Below are positions 25,702 to 34,704 of a stretch of DNA of 64,000 nucleotides, in pieces. Source of the DNA: Agrobacterium vitis (GTDB lineage: Bacteria; Pseudomonadota; Alphaproteobacteria; Rhizobiales; Rhizobiaceae); the NCBI RefSeq assembly GCF_037039395.1, contig NZ_CP146242.1, forward strand, positions 1,178,001 through 1,242,000, read 5' to 3'. Position 1 is the first letter of the stretch. Each line of letters opens with the position of its first letter. The notes under the pieces were generated by a model. The model was given only the letters and a program-made list of their open reading frames with translations. It was not told where the DNA came from and made no database searches. The translations under genes were made by a program, and so were the position numbers.

Positions 25702-26727
25702 ATGAATATGCTGAAACTGTCCGTAGCGGCTCTGGTCGCCTCAGTCGCCTTTGCTGGCGCCGCCGCTGCGCGTGATCAGGTCCAGATCGCTGGTTCCTCC
25801 ACCGTTCTTCCCTATGCCAAGATCGTTGCCGAAACCTTTGGCGAGACCTTTACCAAGTTCAAGACCCCGGTCGTCGAATCCGGCGGCACCGGCGCTGGCC
25901 TGAAGGAATTCTGCAAGGGCGTTGGCCCGGAAACCATTGATATCGCCAATGCTTCGCGCCCGATCAACAAGTCTGAAGCCGAAGCCTGCAAGGCAGCTGG
26001 CGTGACGGACATCCAGGAAGTCAAGTTCGGCTATGACGGCATCGTTTTCGCCGTCGATAGCTCCAACAAGGACCTCGCCCTGGTGCCGACCGACCTTTAC
26101 AAGGGTCTGGCTGCGGAAGTCGTGGTTGACGGCAAGCTTGTTCCCAACCCTTACAAGAAGTGGTCGGAAGTCAACAAGGACCTGCCGGACACCGACATCA
26201 TGGCGTTCATTCCGGGCGAAAAGCACGGCACGCGCGAAGTGTTCGAAGTCAATGTCCTTCAGCAGGGCTGCAAGGACGCTGGCGCTCTTGATGTGATCAA
26301 GGCTGCGATCGGCGAAAAGGATGCTCCCAAGAAGTGCATCGCCGTACGTAAGGATGGCAAGGCTGTCGATATCGATGGCGATTACAGCGAAACGCTGGCC
26401 CGTATCTCTGCCAACAAGACCGCCATTGGCGTGTTTGGCCTGTCCTTCTATGAAAACAATGCCGACAAGCTGAAGGTCGCCACCGTTTCCGGCGTCAAGC
26501 CTTCGGTTGAAACCGTTGCCACTGGCAAATACCCGGTTTCGCGTCCGCTGTTCTTCTACGTCAAGAAGGCCCATCTCGGCGTCATTCCTGGCATGAAGGA
26601 ATATGTCGACTTCTTCCTGTCCGAGCAGATGATCGGCCCTGACGGCCCACTGGCCAATTACGGTCTGGTTCCGGCTCCCGACAAGGAACGCGAAGAGTTC
26701 CGCGCCAAGTTCACCGCTGGCAAGTAA
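25702..26727 (+). CDS. pstS: Phosphate ABC transporter substrate-binding protein PstS
   Basis: A 341-aa periplasmic phosphate-binding protein. The signal peptide ends about residue 23 (GAAAA). The mature start DQVQIAGSSTVLPYAK and the FGYDGIVFAVD, PGEKHGTREVFE and YPVSRPLFFYV motifs provide the phosphate-binding Ser, Asp and Arg groups of the family. GGGAGAGATAA precedes the ATG. It has its own Pho box upstream and a stable hairpin downstream, an arrangement that favours more PstS than permease. Codon use is highly biased, as expected for an abundant protein. Confidence 0.97.
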   Translation: MNMLKLSVAALVASVAFAGAAAARDQVQIAGSSTVLPYAKIVAETFGETFTKFKTPVVESGGTGAGLKEFCKGVGPETIDIANASRPINKSEAEACKAAGVTDIQEVKFGYDGIVFAVDSSNKDLALVPTDLYKGLAAEVVVDGKLVPNPYKKWSEVNKDLPDTDIMAFIPGEKHGTREVFEVNVLQQGCKDAGALDVIKAAIGEKDAPKKCIAVRKDGKAVDIDGDYSETLARISANKTAIGVFGLSFYENNADKLKVATVSGVKPSVETVATGKYPVSRPLFFYVKKAHLGVIPGMKEYVDFFLSEQMIGPDGPLANYGLVPAPDKEREEFRAKFTAGK

Positions 26728-26735
26728 GTCTTTGT

Positions 26736-26764
26736 GGCTGGCGCGGACATTTGCCGCGCCAGCC
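26736..26764 (+). promoter_or_regulatory. Intercistronic hairpin after pstS
   Basis: A perfect 11-bp stem, GGCTGGCGCGG / CCGCGCCAGCC, with a 7-base loop, 9 bases after the pstS stop and 90 bases before pstC. Without a T-run it is more likely an mRNA-protecting or partial-attenuation hairpin that sets the PstS:PstC ratio than a full terminator. Confidence 0.6.
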
Positions 26765-26854
26765 TCATCATGATGTTGCGGTTGATGTTTATTGATGACG
26801 TAACATGCGGCCCGGCCCTTGGCGGCAGGGCGTGGAGAGGCCGGGGATGGTAGA

Positions 26855-28342
26855 ATGAGTACGTCAATCCTAATTTTCATCGTTATTGCTATCGGGATCA
26901 TCGGCTACCTGCTGGGCTCGTCGCGGGCGCAGTCGCTCGCGCAAGGCCGCGCATCCGCCCTGCATTCCCGCTATGGCTATCATGGCAGTTTCGTTTCCAT
27001 TCTGGCGGTTGTGCCTGCTTTCCTGGTGCTGGGTCTCTGGATGGCGATTGCGCCATCGCTGATCGAAACCCGGGTACGCGAGGCGATGCCCGATACGGTC
27101 AAGGCGCAGGCCGGAGCCACCCAGAACCTCAATTACGGCACGATCGGTGCGATCGCGCGCGGCCTGAAGAGCCTTGACGACGAGCAATTGGCCAAGCTGA
27201 AAAGCGCCGATGCCACGACGGCCCGCACCATGCTGGCCGAACAGGGCGTGCCGCTGGCCGGTGAGCCTGAGCCTTACATGATCGTAGCCGCCGAGGCGCT
27301 GAACGGCATGCGCGCCATCAACGACATGGCGCTGACCATCGTGGTGATTGCCACCTCGCTCGCAGGCGCCCTGTTTGCGCTGCGGTTGATTGCGCCGCGC
27401 TTTCGTGCGCGCAACCGGGTCGAACAGGCCATTCAGGCGGCGCTGGTGATCTGCTCTTCCATCGCCATTCTGACCACGGTCGGCATTATCCTGTCGATGT
27501 TGACGGAAGCCACCCACTTTTTCCGGGAGGTTCCGGCCTGGCGCTTCTTCTTCGGTACGGTCTGGGATCCCCGTTTTGCAGCCGCTGGCGCTACAGATAC
27601 CGGCGGCCAGTTCGGATTGATCCCACTTCTGCTCGGAACGCTCTATATCGGCGTTGTCGCCATGCTGTTTGCCGTGCCCGTCGGCCTGTTTGCAGCCATC
27701 TACATGGCCGAATATGCCTCGCCACGGCTGCGCGCCATCACCAAGCCGCTGCTGGAAGTGCTGGCGGGCATTCCGACCATCGTCTACGGTTTCTTCGCGC
27801 TGACCTCGGTCGGTCCGTTCCTGCGCGATATATCCGCCAAGATCAACGGCATTGCCACCGGTGATTTCGCCAGCTTCATCCAGGCACAGAGCGTGTTGAC
27901 GGCAGGCTTCGTCATGGGGATCATGCTGATCCCCTACGTCTCCTCCCTGTCGGACGACATCATCACCGCTGTGCCGCGTTCGCTTCGGGACGGCTCGCTC
28001 GGCCTGGGCGCCACACGGTCGGAAACCGTCAAACGGGTGATCCTGCCCGCAGCACTTCCGGGTATTGTCGGCGCCTTGCTGATGACCGCCTCGCGCGCCA
28101 TCGGCGAAACCATGATCGTGGTGCTGGCCGCAGGCGTTGCAGCACGTATCCAGCTTAATCCTTTCGAGCCGATGACAACGGTCACCGTCAAGATCGTCAA
28201 CCAGCTGACAGGCGACCTTGAATTCACCTCGCCGCAAACACTGGTGGCCTTCGCGCTGGGTATTACCCTGTTTGCCATCACGCTTTGCCTTAATATCTAT
28301 GCACTTTACATCGTGCGCAAATACCGGGAGCAGTACGAATGA
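26855..28342 (+). CDS. pstC: Phosphate ABC transporter permease PstC
   Basis: A 495-aa inner-membrane permease. The C-terminal 290 residues carry the transport domain, with the EAA-type loop ITAVPRSLRDGSLGLGATRSETVKRVILPAALPGI facing the PstB ATPase. The first 200 residues add extra helices and a soluble region (QAGATQNLNYGTIGAIARGL), an extension present in alphaproteobacterial PstC and absent from the E. coli protein of about 320 aa. The ATG at 26855 has GGGGATGG upstream. The TGA overlaps the pstA ATG (ATGA), so the two permease subunits are coupled. Confidence 0.94.
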   Translation: MSTSILIFIVIAIGIIGYLLGSSRAQSLAQGRASALHSRYGYHGSFVSILAVVPAFLVLGLWMAIAPSLIETRVREAMPDTVKAQAGATQNLNYGTIGAIARGLKSLDDEQLAKLKSADATTARTMLAEQGVPLAGEPEPYMIVAAEALNGMRAINDMALTIVVIATSLAGALFALRLIAPRFRARNRVEQAIQAALVICSSIAILTTVGIILSMLTEATHFFREVPAWRFFFGTVWDPRFAAAGATDTGGQFGLIPLLLGTLYIGVVAMLFAVPVGLFAAIYMAEYASPRLRAITKPLLEVLAGIPTIVYGFFALTSVGPFLRDISAKINGIATGDFASFIQAQSVLTAGFVMGIMLIPYVSSLSDDIITAVPRSLRDGSLGLGATRSETVKRVILPAALPGIVGALLMTASRAIGETMIVVLAAGVAARIQLNPFEPMTTVTVKIVNQLTGDLEFTSPQTLVAFALGITLFAITLCLNIYALYIVRKYREQYE

Positions 28343-29676
28343 GCGAGACCCTCTCCCCCGCTGCGGCAGGCCACGGCGCTGGCGCCCTTGCCCCTGTATC
28401 ACGCCCTCGCCGGGACATTGGCATCAAGCGCCGCTATGCCGCCGAGCGCCGGTTCCGGGCCTATGGTATCATCGCCATCAGCTTCGGCTTGCTGTTCTTG
28501 TTCCTGCTGCTCGCTTCGGTGATTTCCAAGGGCTACACGGCCTTCTGGCAGACCACGATCACCGTGCCGGTTGAGTTCAGCGAAAAGCTGATCGATCCGA
28601 GCAATCAGCGCGCGACAAATCCCGATGTGTTGGTTGCGGCCAATTATCCGGTTCTGGTGCGCAATGCGCTTGCGGCCAAACTGAAGATCGACACCTCGAA
28701 CCGTCCGGCAATGAAGCAATTGACCGAGATGGTCTCCGACAATGTTCGCGTACAATTGCGCAACATGGTCGTTGCCGATCCATCGATCATCGGCAAGACG
28801 GTTCCGGTTTCGGTCCTGGCCAGTGCCACAGTCGATACGGCCTTCAAGGGACAATTCGACCTGACGGTCGATGAGAGCAGCCGAAAGATTTCCGATCAGC
28901 AGATCGGCTGGATGAATGCGCTGGCTGAAAGTGGCGCCCTGGCCAAATCCTTCAATACCGGCATTTTCGTCAACGGCGCATCCAGCCGTCCAGAAGCGGC
29001 AGGCGTTGGCGTGGCTTTGATCGGGACCGCCTATATGATGCTGACCGTGCTGGTCCTGTCTCTGCCGATCGGGGTTGCTGCCTCGATCTATCTGGAAGAA
29101 TTTGCCCCGAAGAATCGTTGGACCGACCTGATCGAGGTTAATATCAACAATCTCGCGGCCGTTCCCTCTATCGTCTTCGGCCTGCTGGGTCTGGCGGTGT
29201 TCATCAACTTCGCCGGTCTGCCGCGCTCGGCCTCGCTGGTCGGCGGCCTGGTGCTGACCTTGATGACCCTGCCGACGATCATCATCGCCACTCGCGCAGC
29301 CTTGAAAGCCGTGCCTCCGTCGATCCGCGCTGCGGCACTGGGTCTGGGTGCGTCCAAGATGCAGACGGTCTTCCACCATGTGTTGCCGCTGGCCATGCCT
29401 GGCGTGTTGACCGGCACGATTATCGGCCTTGCCCATGCGTTGGGCGAGACCGCGCCGCTGCTTCTGATCGGCATGGTGGCTTTCGTGGCGGATTATCCGG
29501 GCACGCCGCTCGATCCGTCGACGGCGCTGCCGGTACAGATCTATATGTGGGCCAATGAAGCGGAACGCGCTTTCGTAGAGCGGACGTCCGGCGCCATCAT
29601 CATTCTGCTGATCTTCCTGCTGATCATGAATGTCGGTGCCATCCTGCTGCGCAGGCGGTTTGAGCGGCGGTGGTAG
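28339..29676 (+). CDS. pstA: Phosphate ABC transporter permease PstA (with DUF3333 N-terminal domain)
   Basis: A 445-aa permease, the partner of PstC. A first helix at about residues 48-72 is followed by a soluble insert of about 130 residues corresponding to DUF3333 (RATNPDVLVAANYPVLVRNA and on). The transport domain has the EAA loop LKAVPPSIRAAALGLGASKMQTVFHHVLPLAMPG. E. coli PstA is about 296 aa, so the extra length is the N-terminal domain. It starts within the pstC stop. A perfect 9-bp hairpin separates it from pstB. Confidence 0.94.
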   Translation: MSETLSPAAAGHGAGALAPVSRPRRDIGIKRRYAAERRFRAYGIIAISFGLLFLFLLLASVISKGYTAFWQTTITVPVEFSEKLIDPSNQRATNPDVLVAANYPVLVRNALAAKLKIDTSNRPAMKQLTEMVSDNVRVQLRNMVVADPSIIGKTVPVSVLASATVDTAFKGQFDLTVDESSRKISDQQIGWMNALAESGALAKSFNTGIFVNGASSRPEAAGVGVALIGTAYMMLTVLVLSLPIGVAASIYLEEFAPKNRWTDLIEVNINNLAAVPSIVFGLLGLAVFINFAGLPRSASLVGGLVLTLMTLPTIIIATRAALKAVPPSIRAAALGLGASKMQTVFHHVLPLAMPGVLTGTIIGLAHALGETAPLLLIGMVAFVADYPGTPLDPSTALPVQIYMWANEAERAFVERTSGAIIILLIFLLIMNVGAILLRRRFERRW

Positions 29677-29694
29677 AAACCAGCCGAAGCATGG

Positions 29695-29716
29695 TCCTGG
29701 ACGATGACGTCCAGGA
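29695..29716 (+). promoter_or_regulatory. Intercistronic hairpin before pstB
   Basis: A perfect 9-bp stem, TCCTGGACG / CGTCCAGGA, with an ATGA loop, in the 97-base pstA-pstB gap. No T-run follows, so an mRNA-processing or stabilising role is more likely than termination. Confidence 0.5.
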
Positions 29717-29773
29717 AAGTTCATCGGGCCTACGTCAAGCGATTGCGAAAAGACAGGCCGGAGGGTTAAGAAC

Positions 29774-30589
29774 ATGAACATGATGTCTGAAGCAGCAGTT
29801 GAAAAGGCCTTGGATCAGAAGATGACCGAAGTGAACACCAAGATGGTCGGCAAGGATGTGTCCGTTTACTACGGCGAAAAGCGCGCCCTGTTCGACGTAA
29901 ACCTGAATGTCCGCGAAAATACCGTTACGGCGCTGATCGGTCCTTCGGGTTGCGGCAAGTCTACTTTCTTGCGGACGCTGAACCGCATGAACGACACCAT
30001 CGATCATTGCCGGGTCACCGGCCTTATCACCCTCGATAATATGGATATCTACGATCCATCCATCGACGTCGTCGAGCTTCGCGCCCGCGTCGGCATGGTG
30101 TTCCAGAAGCCGAACCCCTTCCCCAAGTCGATCTACGAAAACATTGCTTACGGCCCGCGCATCCATGGTCTGGCCCGCAACAAGGCGGACATGGACCAGA
30201 TCGTTGAAAAGAGCCTTCAGCGCGCCGGTCTTTGGAATGAAGCAAAGGATCGCCTTCAGGAGCCGGGAACGGGCCTGTCCGGCGGACAGCAGCAGCGTCT
30301 GTGCATTGCCCGCGCCATTGCCGTCAGCCCCGAAGTGATCCTGATGGACGAGCCCTGCTCGGCCCTGGACCCGATTGCCACGGCCAAGGTGGAAGAGCTG
30401 ATCCACGAATTGCGGGCCAATTTCACCATCGTCATCGTCACCCATTCGATGCAGCAGGCCGCCCGCGTATCCCAACGCACGGCAATGTTCCATCTCGGCC
30501 AGCTGGTCGAGGAAAACGATACCGACAAGATGTTCACCAACCCGGACGACCAGCGGACCCAGGACTATATCATGGGCCGGTTCGGCTGA
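29774..30589 (+). CDS. pstB: Phosphate ABC transporter ATP-binding protein PstB
   Basis: A 271-aa ABC ATPase that energises phosphate uptake. The Walker A is GPSGCGKST, the Q-loop is in [15 protein letters not shown] (PstB-specific), the signature is LSGGQQQR, the Walker B is [12 protein letters not shown] and the switch His is in [17 protein letters not shown] lies about 10 bases before the ATG at 29774, and two further in-frame Met codons follow closely. It acts at the inner face of the membrane with PstC and PstA, and with PhoU and PhoR in phosphate signalling. Confidence 0.97.
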   Translation: MNMMSEAAVEKALDQKMTEVNTKMVGKDVSVYYGEKRALFDVNLNVRENTVTALIGPSGCGKSTFLRTLNRMNDTIDHCRVTGLITLDNMDIYDPSIDVVELRARVGMVFQKPNPFPKSIYENIAYGPRIHGLARNKADMDQIVEKSLQRAGLWNEAKDRLQEPGTGLSGGQQQRLCIARAIAVSPEVILMDEPCSALDPIATAKVEELIHELRANFTIVIVTHSMQQAARVSQRTAMFHLGQLVEENDTDKMFTNPDDQRTQDYIMGRFG

Positions 30590-30632
30590 TCCGACGGTTG
30601 ATTGAAAACGCATCTTTTTAAAGGATCAGAAC

Positions 30633-31340
30633 ATGACAGCGCATATCTACACCGCCTTTGACGAGGAACTGAAATATCTGATGCGCCGCATTTCGGAAAT
30701 GGGCGGTCTGGCCGAGCAGATGGTGGGTGAATCCGTTCGCGCGCTGGTCAATTCCGATGCCGCCCTCGCCCAGAAGGTGATCTCCGACGACGTGATCATG
30801 GACAATGCCGAGCGTGAAGTGGGTGACAAGGCGATTGTCACCATTGCAAAACGCCAGCCCATGGCCGCCGATCTGCGCGAAATCATCGGTGCGCTCAGGA
30901 TCGCCTCGGATCTGGAACGGGTCGGCGATCTCGGCAAGAACAATGCCAAGCGGGTCATGGCCGTGCAAGGCACCGGCGTGCCGCGCAAGCTGGCTCGCGG
31001 CATCGAGCATCTTTCGGAACTGGCGATGACCCAGCTCAAGGAAGTGCTGGATGTCTATACCACCCGCTCGGCGGAAAAGGCCAAGTCGATCCGCGACCGC
31101 GATGAGGAGATCGATGCGATCTACACCTCGCTGTTTCGCGAATTGCTGACCTATATGATGGAAGATCCGCGCAACATCACCACCTGCACGCACCTGCTGT
31201 TCTGCGCCAAGAATATCGAGCGCATCGGCGACCATGCCACCAATATCGCCGAGACCATCTATTACATGGCCACTGGCGCACAGCCCGAGGGTGAGCGCCC
31301 GAAGGACGACACGACGACCGCTTTCGGGGTCGCCGATTGA
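30633..31340 (+). CDS. phoU: Phosphate-specific transport system accessory protein PhoU
   Basis: A 235-aa cytosolic regulator made of two three-helix PhoU bundles with metal-binding E/DxxxD motifs (VISDDVIMDNAEREVGDKA and RDRDEEIDAIYTSLFREL). ICAKNIERIGDHATNIAE marks the C-terminal repeat. It links the Pst transporter to PhoR and holds the regulon off when phosphate is plentiful. AAAGGATC precedes the ATG. It is the last closely spaced gene of the pst operon and is followed by a 9-bp hairpin at 31350-31373. Confidence 0.96.
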   Translation: MTAHIYTAFDEELKYLMRRISEMGGLAEQMVGESVRALVNSDAALAQKVISDDVIMDNAEREVGDKAIVTIAKRQPMAADLREIIGALRIASDLERVGDLGKNNAKRVMAVQGTGVPRKLARGIEHLSELAMTQLKEVLDVYTTRSAEKAKSIRDRDEEIDAIYTSLFRELLTYMMEDPRNITTCTHLLFCAKNIERIGDHATNIAETIYYMATGAQPEGERPKDDTTTAFGVAD

Positions 31341-31349
31341 GATGACAGT

Positions 31350-31373
31350 GCGAGGATGCTGACCCATCCTCGC
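31350..31373 (+). terminator. Hairpin after phoU
   Basis: A perfect 9-bp stem, GCGAGGATG / CATCCTCGC, with a 6-base loop, 9 bases past the phoU stop. There is no T-run, so it may stabilise the transcript or terminate it only partly before phoB. Confidence 0.5.
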
Positions 31374-31390
31374 GTAGAATGACTTGCTGC

Positions 31391-31417
31391 TATCTCAAGG
31401 CATCAAGACCTGAGATA
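31391..31417. promoter_or_regulatory. Inverted repeat in the phoU-phoB gap
   Basis: TATCTCA (31391-31397) and TGAGATA (31411-31417), with a 13-base spacer, matching the core of the longer dyad before phoR (24142-24176). It lies in the 359-base stretch between phoU and phoB, which otherwise contains no gene and no Pho box that I can see. Confidence 0.45.
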
Positions 31418-31699
31418 TCAGAGAAAAGCATATCAACAGCCATGGTCAATGGCTGCTGGTATGAAACCATGACGGAGATTGGCATCGGACACCTGAGCGT
31501 CTGACGCCAAATGGGGTGGGGGCTTCACCCGAAGGTTCGACCTGTGGCGACAGGCCAGCCTTCCAGTCACAGTAGAGCGCCATTGTGAAGCGCAAACATG
31601 CTGTAAACATCGAAATTCTCGTATTGCCGTGTTCTTTTTCGCCAGAGCGGACAAGGAAAGGCTTGCGGGAAGACTCTCTCATTGAAGGTATGGGATCGA

Positions 31700-32383
31700 A
31701 TGCTGCCGAAAATTGCCGTCGTTGAAGACGAAGAAGCCCTGAGCGTCCTTTTGCGTTATAATCTGGAATCTGAAGGCTATGAGGTCGAAACCATTCTGCG
31801 GGGAGACGAAGCCGAGCTTCGCCTGCAGGAACGGGTGCCGGATCTGCTGATCCTCGATTGGATGTTGCCGGGTGTTTCCGGCATTGAACTGTGTCGCCGC
31901 CTGCGGATGCGGCCCGATACCGAGCGCCTGCCAATCATCATGCTGACGGCGCGCGGCGAAGAGAGTGAGCGGGTGCGTGGACTTGCCACCGGCGCCGACG
32001 ATTATGTCGTCAAGCCTTTCTCGACGCCGGAATTGATGGCCCGCGTCAAGGCTATGCTGCGCCGTGCCAAGCCGGAAGTTCTGTCCAGCCTGCTGCGGTG
32101 CGGCGATATTGAGCTTGATCGCGAAACCCACCGTGTCCATCGCAAGAGCCGCGAAGTGCGCCTCGGGCCGACCGAATTCCGGCTGCTGGAATTCCTGATG
32201 ACCTCACCCGGCCGGGTGTTCTCCCGCTCTCAACTGCTGGATGGCGTCTGGGGCCATGACATTTACGTGGACGAGCGCACAGTCGATGTCCATGTCGGAC
32301 GGCTGCGCAAGGCGCTCAACTTTTCCAACATGCAGGACGTGATCCGCACGGTGCGCGGCGCTGGCTATTCGATGGAAGCATAA
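31700..32383 (+). CDS. phoB: Phosphate regulon response regulator PhoB
   Basis: A 227-aa OmpR/PhoB-family activator. The receiver has an acidic pair in VVEDEEAL, phospho-acceptor Asp53 in ILDWMLPG and Lys in VVKPFSTPEL. The C-terminal winged helix is shown by LGPTEFRLLEFLMTSPGRVFSR and VDVHVGRLRKAL. It binds Pho boxes such as the one before pstS. The ATG at 31700 gives the usual MLPKIAVVEDEE start; an in-frame TTG 18 bases upstream is less likely. The 359-base gap after phoU suggests it has a promoter of its own. It ends at a strong terminator shared with gcrA. Confidence 0.97.
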   Translation: MLPKIAVVEDEEALSVLLRYNLESEGYEVETILRGDEAELRLQERVPDLLILDWMLPGVSGIELCRRLRMRPDTERLPIIMLTARGEESERVRGLATGADDYVVKPFSTPELMARVKAMLRRAKPEVLSSLLRCGDIELDRETHRVHRKSREVRLGPTEFRLLEFLMTSPGRVFSRSQLLDGVWGHDIYVDERTVDVHVGRLRKALNFSNMQDVIRTVRGAGYSMEA

Positions 32384-32425
32384 GATCGCCGCTCGGTTTT
32401 TATGGACCGAAAACCCAGTGGAACG

Positions 32426-32457
32426 AAAAAAGCGAGCCGGGCGGCTCGCTTTTTTTA
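32426..32457. terminator. Bidirectional terminator between phoB and gcrA
   Basis: A perfect 8-bp stem, AGCGAGCC / GGCTCGCT, with a 4-base loop. Seven T follow on the plus strand and a run of A precedes the stem, so it works for both convergent genes. Confidence 0.9.
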
Positions 32458-32488
32458 TGACATGTGATCAGAGATCAACGGGCCGAGA

Positions 32489-33040
32489 TCAGCGCGCGTT
32501 AGCGGCAGCCCGGCGCCGCTCGTTTACCGGCTGGTAAGCGAGCTTCGCATGATATTTGCAATAGGGCGAATTGTCCTGGCTGTCGCAGCCGCAGAAGTGA
32601 AACTCATCGGTCATCGGGTCGCCAACCGGCCATTTGCAGGTCCGCTCGGTGAGATCGGTCAGCGACAGGCGGCGCGAGGCTGGCAGGATGGTGGTGTTGA
32701 GAACCGGCAAGGCAGCCATGTTCTCGGTGACATCCATGTCGAGATCGTCGTTCAGCGCGGTCGCCGCAGCGGTGCGGGCTGCAGGACGCGGCGCGCTCGA
32801 AGGCGTGCGTGCGGCAAAGTTCGGTGCGCGGGGCGTGGACGGTGCCGGCCGCTTGGGTGTGCGCGCTGGCGTCGCGGCAGGACCGCCTGCCTTGGCGCGG
32901 CCAGGAAGGCACAGCCGATGCACCTTGCCAATCACGGCATTCCGGCTGACGCCGCCAAGCTGTGTCGCAATCTGACTTGCGCTCAGGCCTTCGGCCCATA
33001 ATTTCGTGAGTCTTTCAACTCGCTCGTCCGTCCAGTTCAT
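32489..33040 (-). CDS. gcrA: GcrA-family cell-cycle regulator
   Basis: A 183-aa regulator. The N-terminal helix-turn-helix reads MNWTDERVERLTKLWAEGLS then QLGGVSRNAVIGKVHRL. A Pro/Ala-rich linker (about residues 48-105) follows, and a C-terminal domain has ERTCKWPVGDP and a FHFCGCDS...YCKYH cysteine/histidine cluster. GcrA binds sigma-70 and activates promoters with methylated GANTC sites, linking CcrM methylation to S-phase transcription in alphaproteobacteria. Four GANTC sites crowd the region 148-183 bases upstream of its start. It converges on phoB across a bidirectional terminator. Confidence 0.95.
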   Translation of the reverse strand: MNWTDERVERLTKLWAEGLSASQIATQLGGVSRNAVIGKVHRLCLPGRAKAGGPAATPARTPKRPAPSTPRAPNFAARTPSSAPRPAARTAAATALNDDLDMDVTENMAALPVLNTTILPASRRLSLTDLTERTCKWPVGDPMTDEFHFCGCDSQDNSPYCKYHAKLAYQPVNERRRAAANAR

Positions 33041-33187
33041 GCCGCAATCTCCGCCTGGTGCACGCGCTTGACGCGGAATCCATCATCCATGTCCCGGAAG
33101 GTTCCGGAACCCAACTTTCCTCGTGTTGTCGGTGACTGTTTCCGCCGCATGCAGTGTAGTAATTCGTCATTAACCTAGTGTGAGCCT

Positions 33188-33223
33188 GACTCCGTGACAA
33201 GAGTCGCCGAATCATCGTGAATC
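33188..33223. promoter_or_regulatory. Cluster of four GANTC (CcrM) sites between gcrA and argD
   Basis: GACTC at 33188, GAGTC at 33201, GAATC at 33209 and GAATC at 33219, four sites within 36 bases. A fifth (GAATC) is at 33076. Random expectation is one site per 256 bases. The cluster lies upstream of gcrA, whose product acts at methylated GANTC, so methylation-dependent autoregulation is plausible but inferred. Confidence 0.65.
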
Positions 33224-33375
33224 GAATTTCAGGCTTTTCCCCAACTTGCTATCCACCGATTTTTTATCGATGCGGCATCCTCGAGAGGGTTTCCAAGGAC
33301 ATCTCGGTGCGATCCGGTTGCAACGCCTTTGCCCCGATGTTTTGTTGACAACGCTGGCGGAAGCCGGAATAGTGC

Positions 33376-33406
33376 AAATGCCGCCGAAAGGCGGCATTTT
33401 TGATTT
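33376..33406 (+). terminator. Terminator-like hairpin in the argD leader
   Basis: A perfect 10-bp stem, AAATGCCGCC / GGCGGCATTT, with a GAAA loop and followed by T-rich sequence, about 75 bases before argD and with no gene upstream on this strand. It lies in the 440-base gcrA-argD gap. It fits an attenuator for argD or the end of a small RNA. Confidence 0.7.
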
Positions 33407-33480
33407 TTCCACCGGTTTTTCGGTGGTTGGCACGCAACATTGTTCAGACTTCAAAAAGCCGCTCGAAAGGATTTTCCGTC

Positions 33481-34689
33481 ATGGCTCAGACATCAACGCC
33501 GCTGTTCAACACGTTTTCACGTGCGCCGCTGCGTTTCGAGCGAGGCGAGGGCCCGTGGCTTTATACTGAAACAGGCGAGCAATATCTCGACTTTGCCGGC
33601 GGCGTCGCCGTGACCTCCTGCGGCCATTCGCATCCGCATCTCGTCGAGGCTTTGAAAAGCCAGGCGGAAAAAGTCTGGCATCTTTCGAACCTTTATGAGG
33701 TTCCCGGCCAGGAACGCCTGGCAGCAAGGCTGGTCGAGGCAACATTTGCCGACAAGGTGTTCTTCACCAATTCCGGTGCTGAAGCACTGGAATGCGCCAT
33801 CAAGACGGCCCGCCGCTACCATTATAGCAAAGGCCATCCGGAGAAATTCCATATCATCACGTTCGAGGGTGCTTTTCATGGCCGCACCATCGCCACCATC
33901 GCGGCGGGCGGCCAGGAAAAATATCTTGAAGGCTTCGGCCCCAAGGCGCCCGGCTTCGACCAGGTGCCGTTCGGCGATCTCGACGCTTTGAAAGCGGCGA
34001 TCACCGACAGCACGGCAGCGTTGCTGATCGAACCGATCCAGGGCGAAGGCGGTATTCGCGTCGTTGGGACCGAGTTCCTGCGCGAATTGCGGGCAATCTG
34101 CGACGAAAAGGGCCTGCTGCTCATTCTCGATGAAGTACAGTCGGGTGTTGGCCGGACGGGCAAGTTCTTTGCCCATGAATGGGCTGGCCTCACGCCCGAT
34201 ATCATGGCGGTGGCCAAGGGCATCGGCGGTGGCTTCCCGTTCGGTGCCTGCCTTGCCACAGAAGAGGCTGCGTCCGGCATGACGGCTGGCGTGCATGGCA
34301 CGACCTATGGCGGCAATCCGCTGGCCATGGCGGTCGGCAACGCCGTTCTCGATCTGGTTCTCGCCGATGACTTCCTGCAAAATGTCCGGGATGTGGCGCT
34401 GGTCTTCCGCCAGGGTCTGGCCGGTCTGAAAGACCGTTTTCCGGGCGTGATCGAAGACGTGCGGGGCGAAGGCCTGATGCTCGGCATCAAGGCAGCCGTG
34501 CCGTCCTCGGACCTGCTGCATGCAATGCGCCACGAGCATATTCTGGGCGTTCCGGCTGGTGATAACGTCATCCGCCTGCTTCCGCCGCTGACGCTGACTG
34601 CCGAACAGGCCCGAGAAGGCCTCAAGCGCATCGAACAGGCCGCCGAGGCCTTGTCCGCGCAGGCCGCCCTCAAAATCGCTCAGGCATGA
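33481..34689 (+). CDS. argD: Acetylornithine aminotransferase
   Basis: A 402-aa class III aminotransferase that converts N-acetylglutamate semialdehyde to N-acetylornithine in arginine synthesis, and can also serve as succinyldiaminopimelate aminotransferase in lysine synthesis. It has [62 protein letters not shown] and [19 protein letters not shown] (Schiff-base Lys). The ATG at 33481 has AAAGGA upstream. It is followed after 15 bases by argF, forming the arginine operon, with hslO further on. A terminator-like hairpin in its leader may regulate it. Confidence 0.94.
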   Translation: MAQTSTPLFNTFSRAPLRFERGEGPWLYTETGEQYLDFAGGVAVTSCGHSHPHLVEALKSQAEKVWHLSNLYEVPGQERLAARLVEATFADKVFFTNSGAEALECAIKTARRYHYSKGHPEKFHIITFEGAFHGRTIATIAAGGQEKYLEGFGPKAPGFDQVPFGDLDALKAAITDSTAALLIEPIQGEGGIRVVGTEFLRELRAICDEKGLLLILDEVQSGVGRTGKFFAHEWAGLTPDIMAVAKGIGGGFPFGACLATEEAASGMTAGVHGTTYGGNPLAMAVGNAVLDLVLADDFLQNVRDVALVFRQGLAGLKDRFPGVIEDVRGEGLMLGIKAAVPSSDLLHAMRHEHILGVPAGDNVIRLLPPLTLTAEQAREGLKRIEQAAEALSAQAALKIAQA

Positions 34690-34704
34690 ACGACAGGTAA
34701 CACC

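Noticed and set aside
26870..28402. A 510-codon open frame opposite pstC, and similar ones opposite pstS, pstA and the hybrid kinase (1227-2528)
   Set aside because: They are antisense to clear genes, rich in unusual residues, and lack recognisable domains or ribosome sites.
33041..33240. CtrA boxes (TTAA-N7-TTAA) upstream of gcrA
   Set aside because: A single TTAA-like half is present, but no partner at the right spacing.
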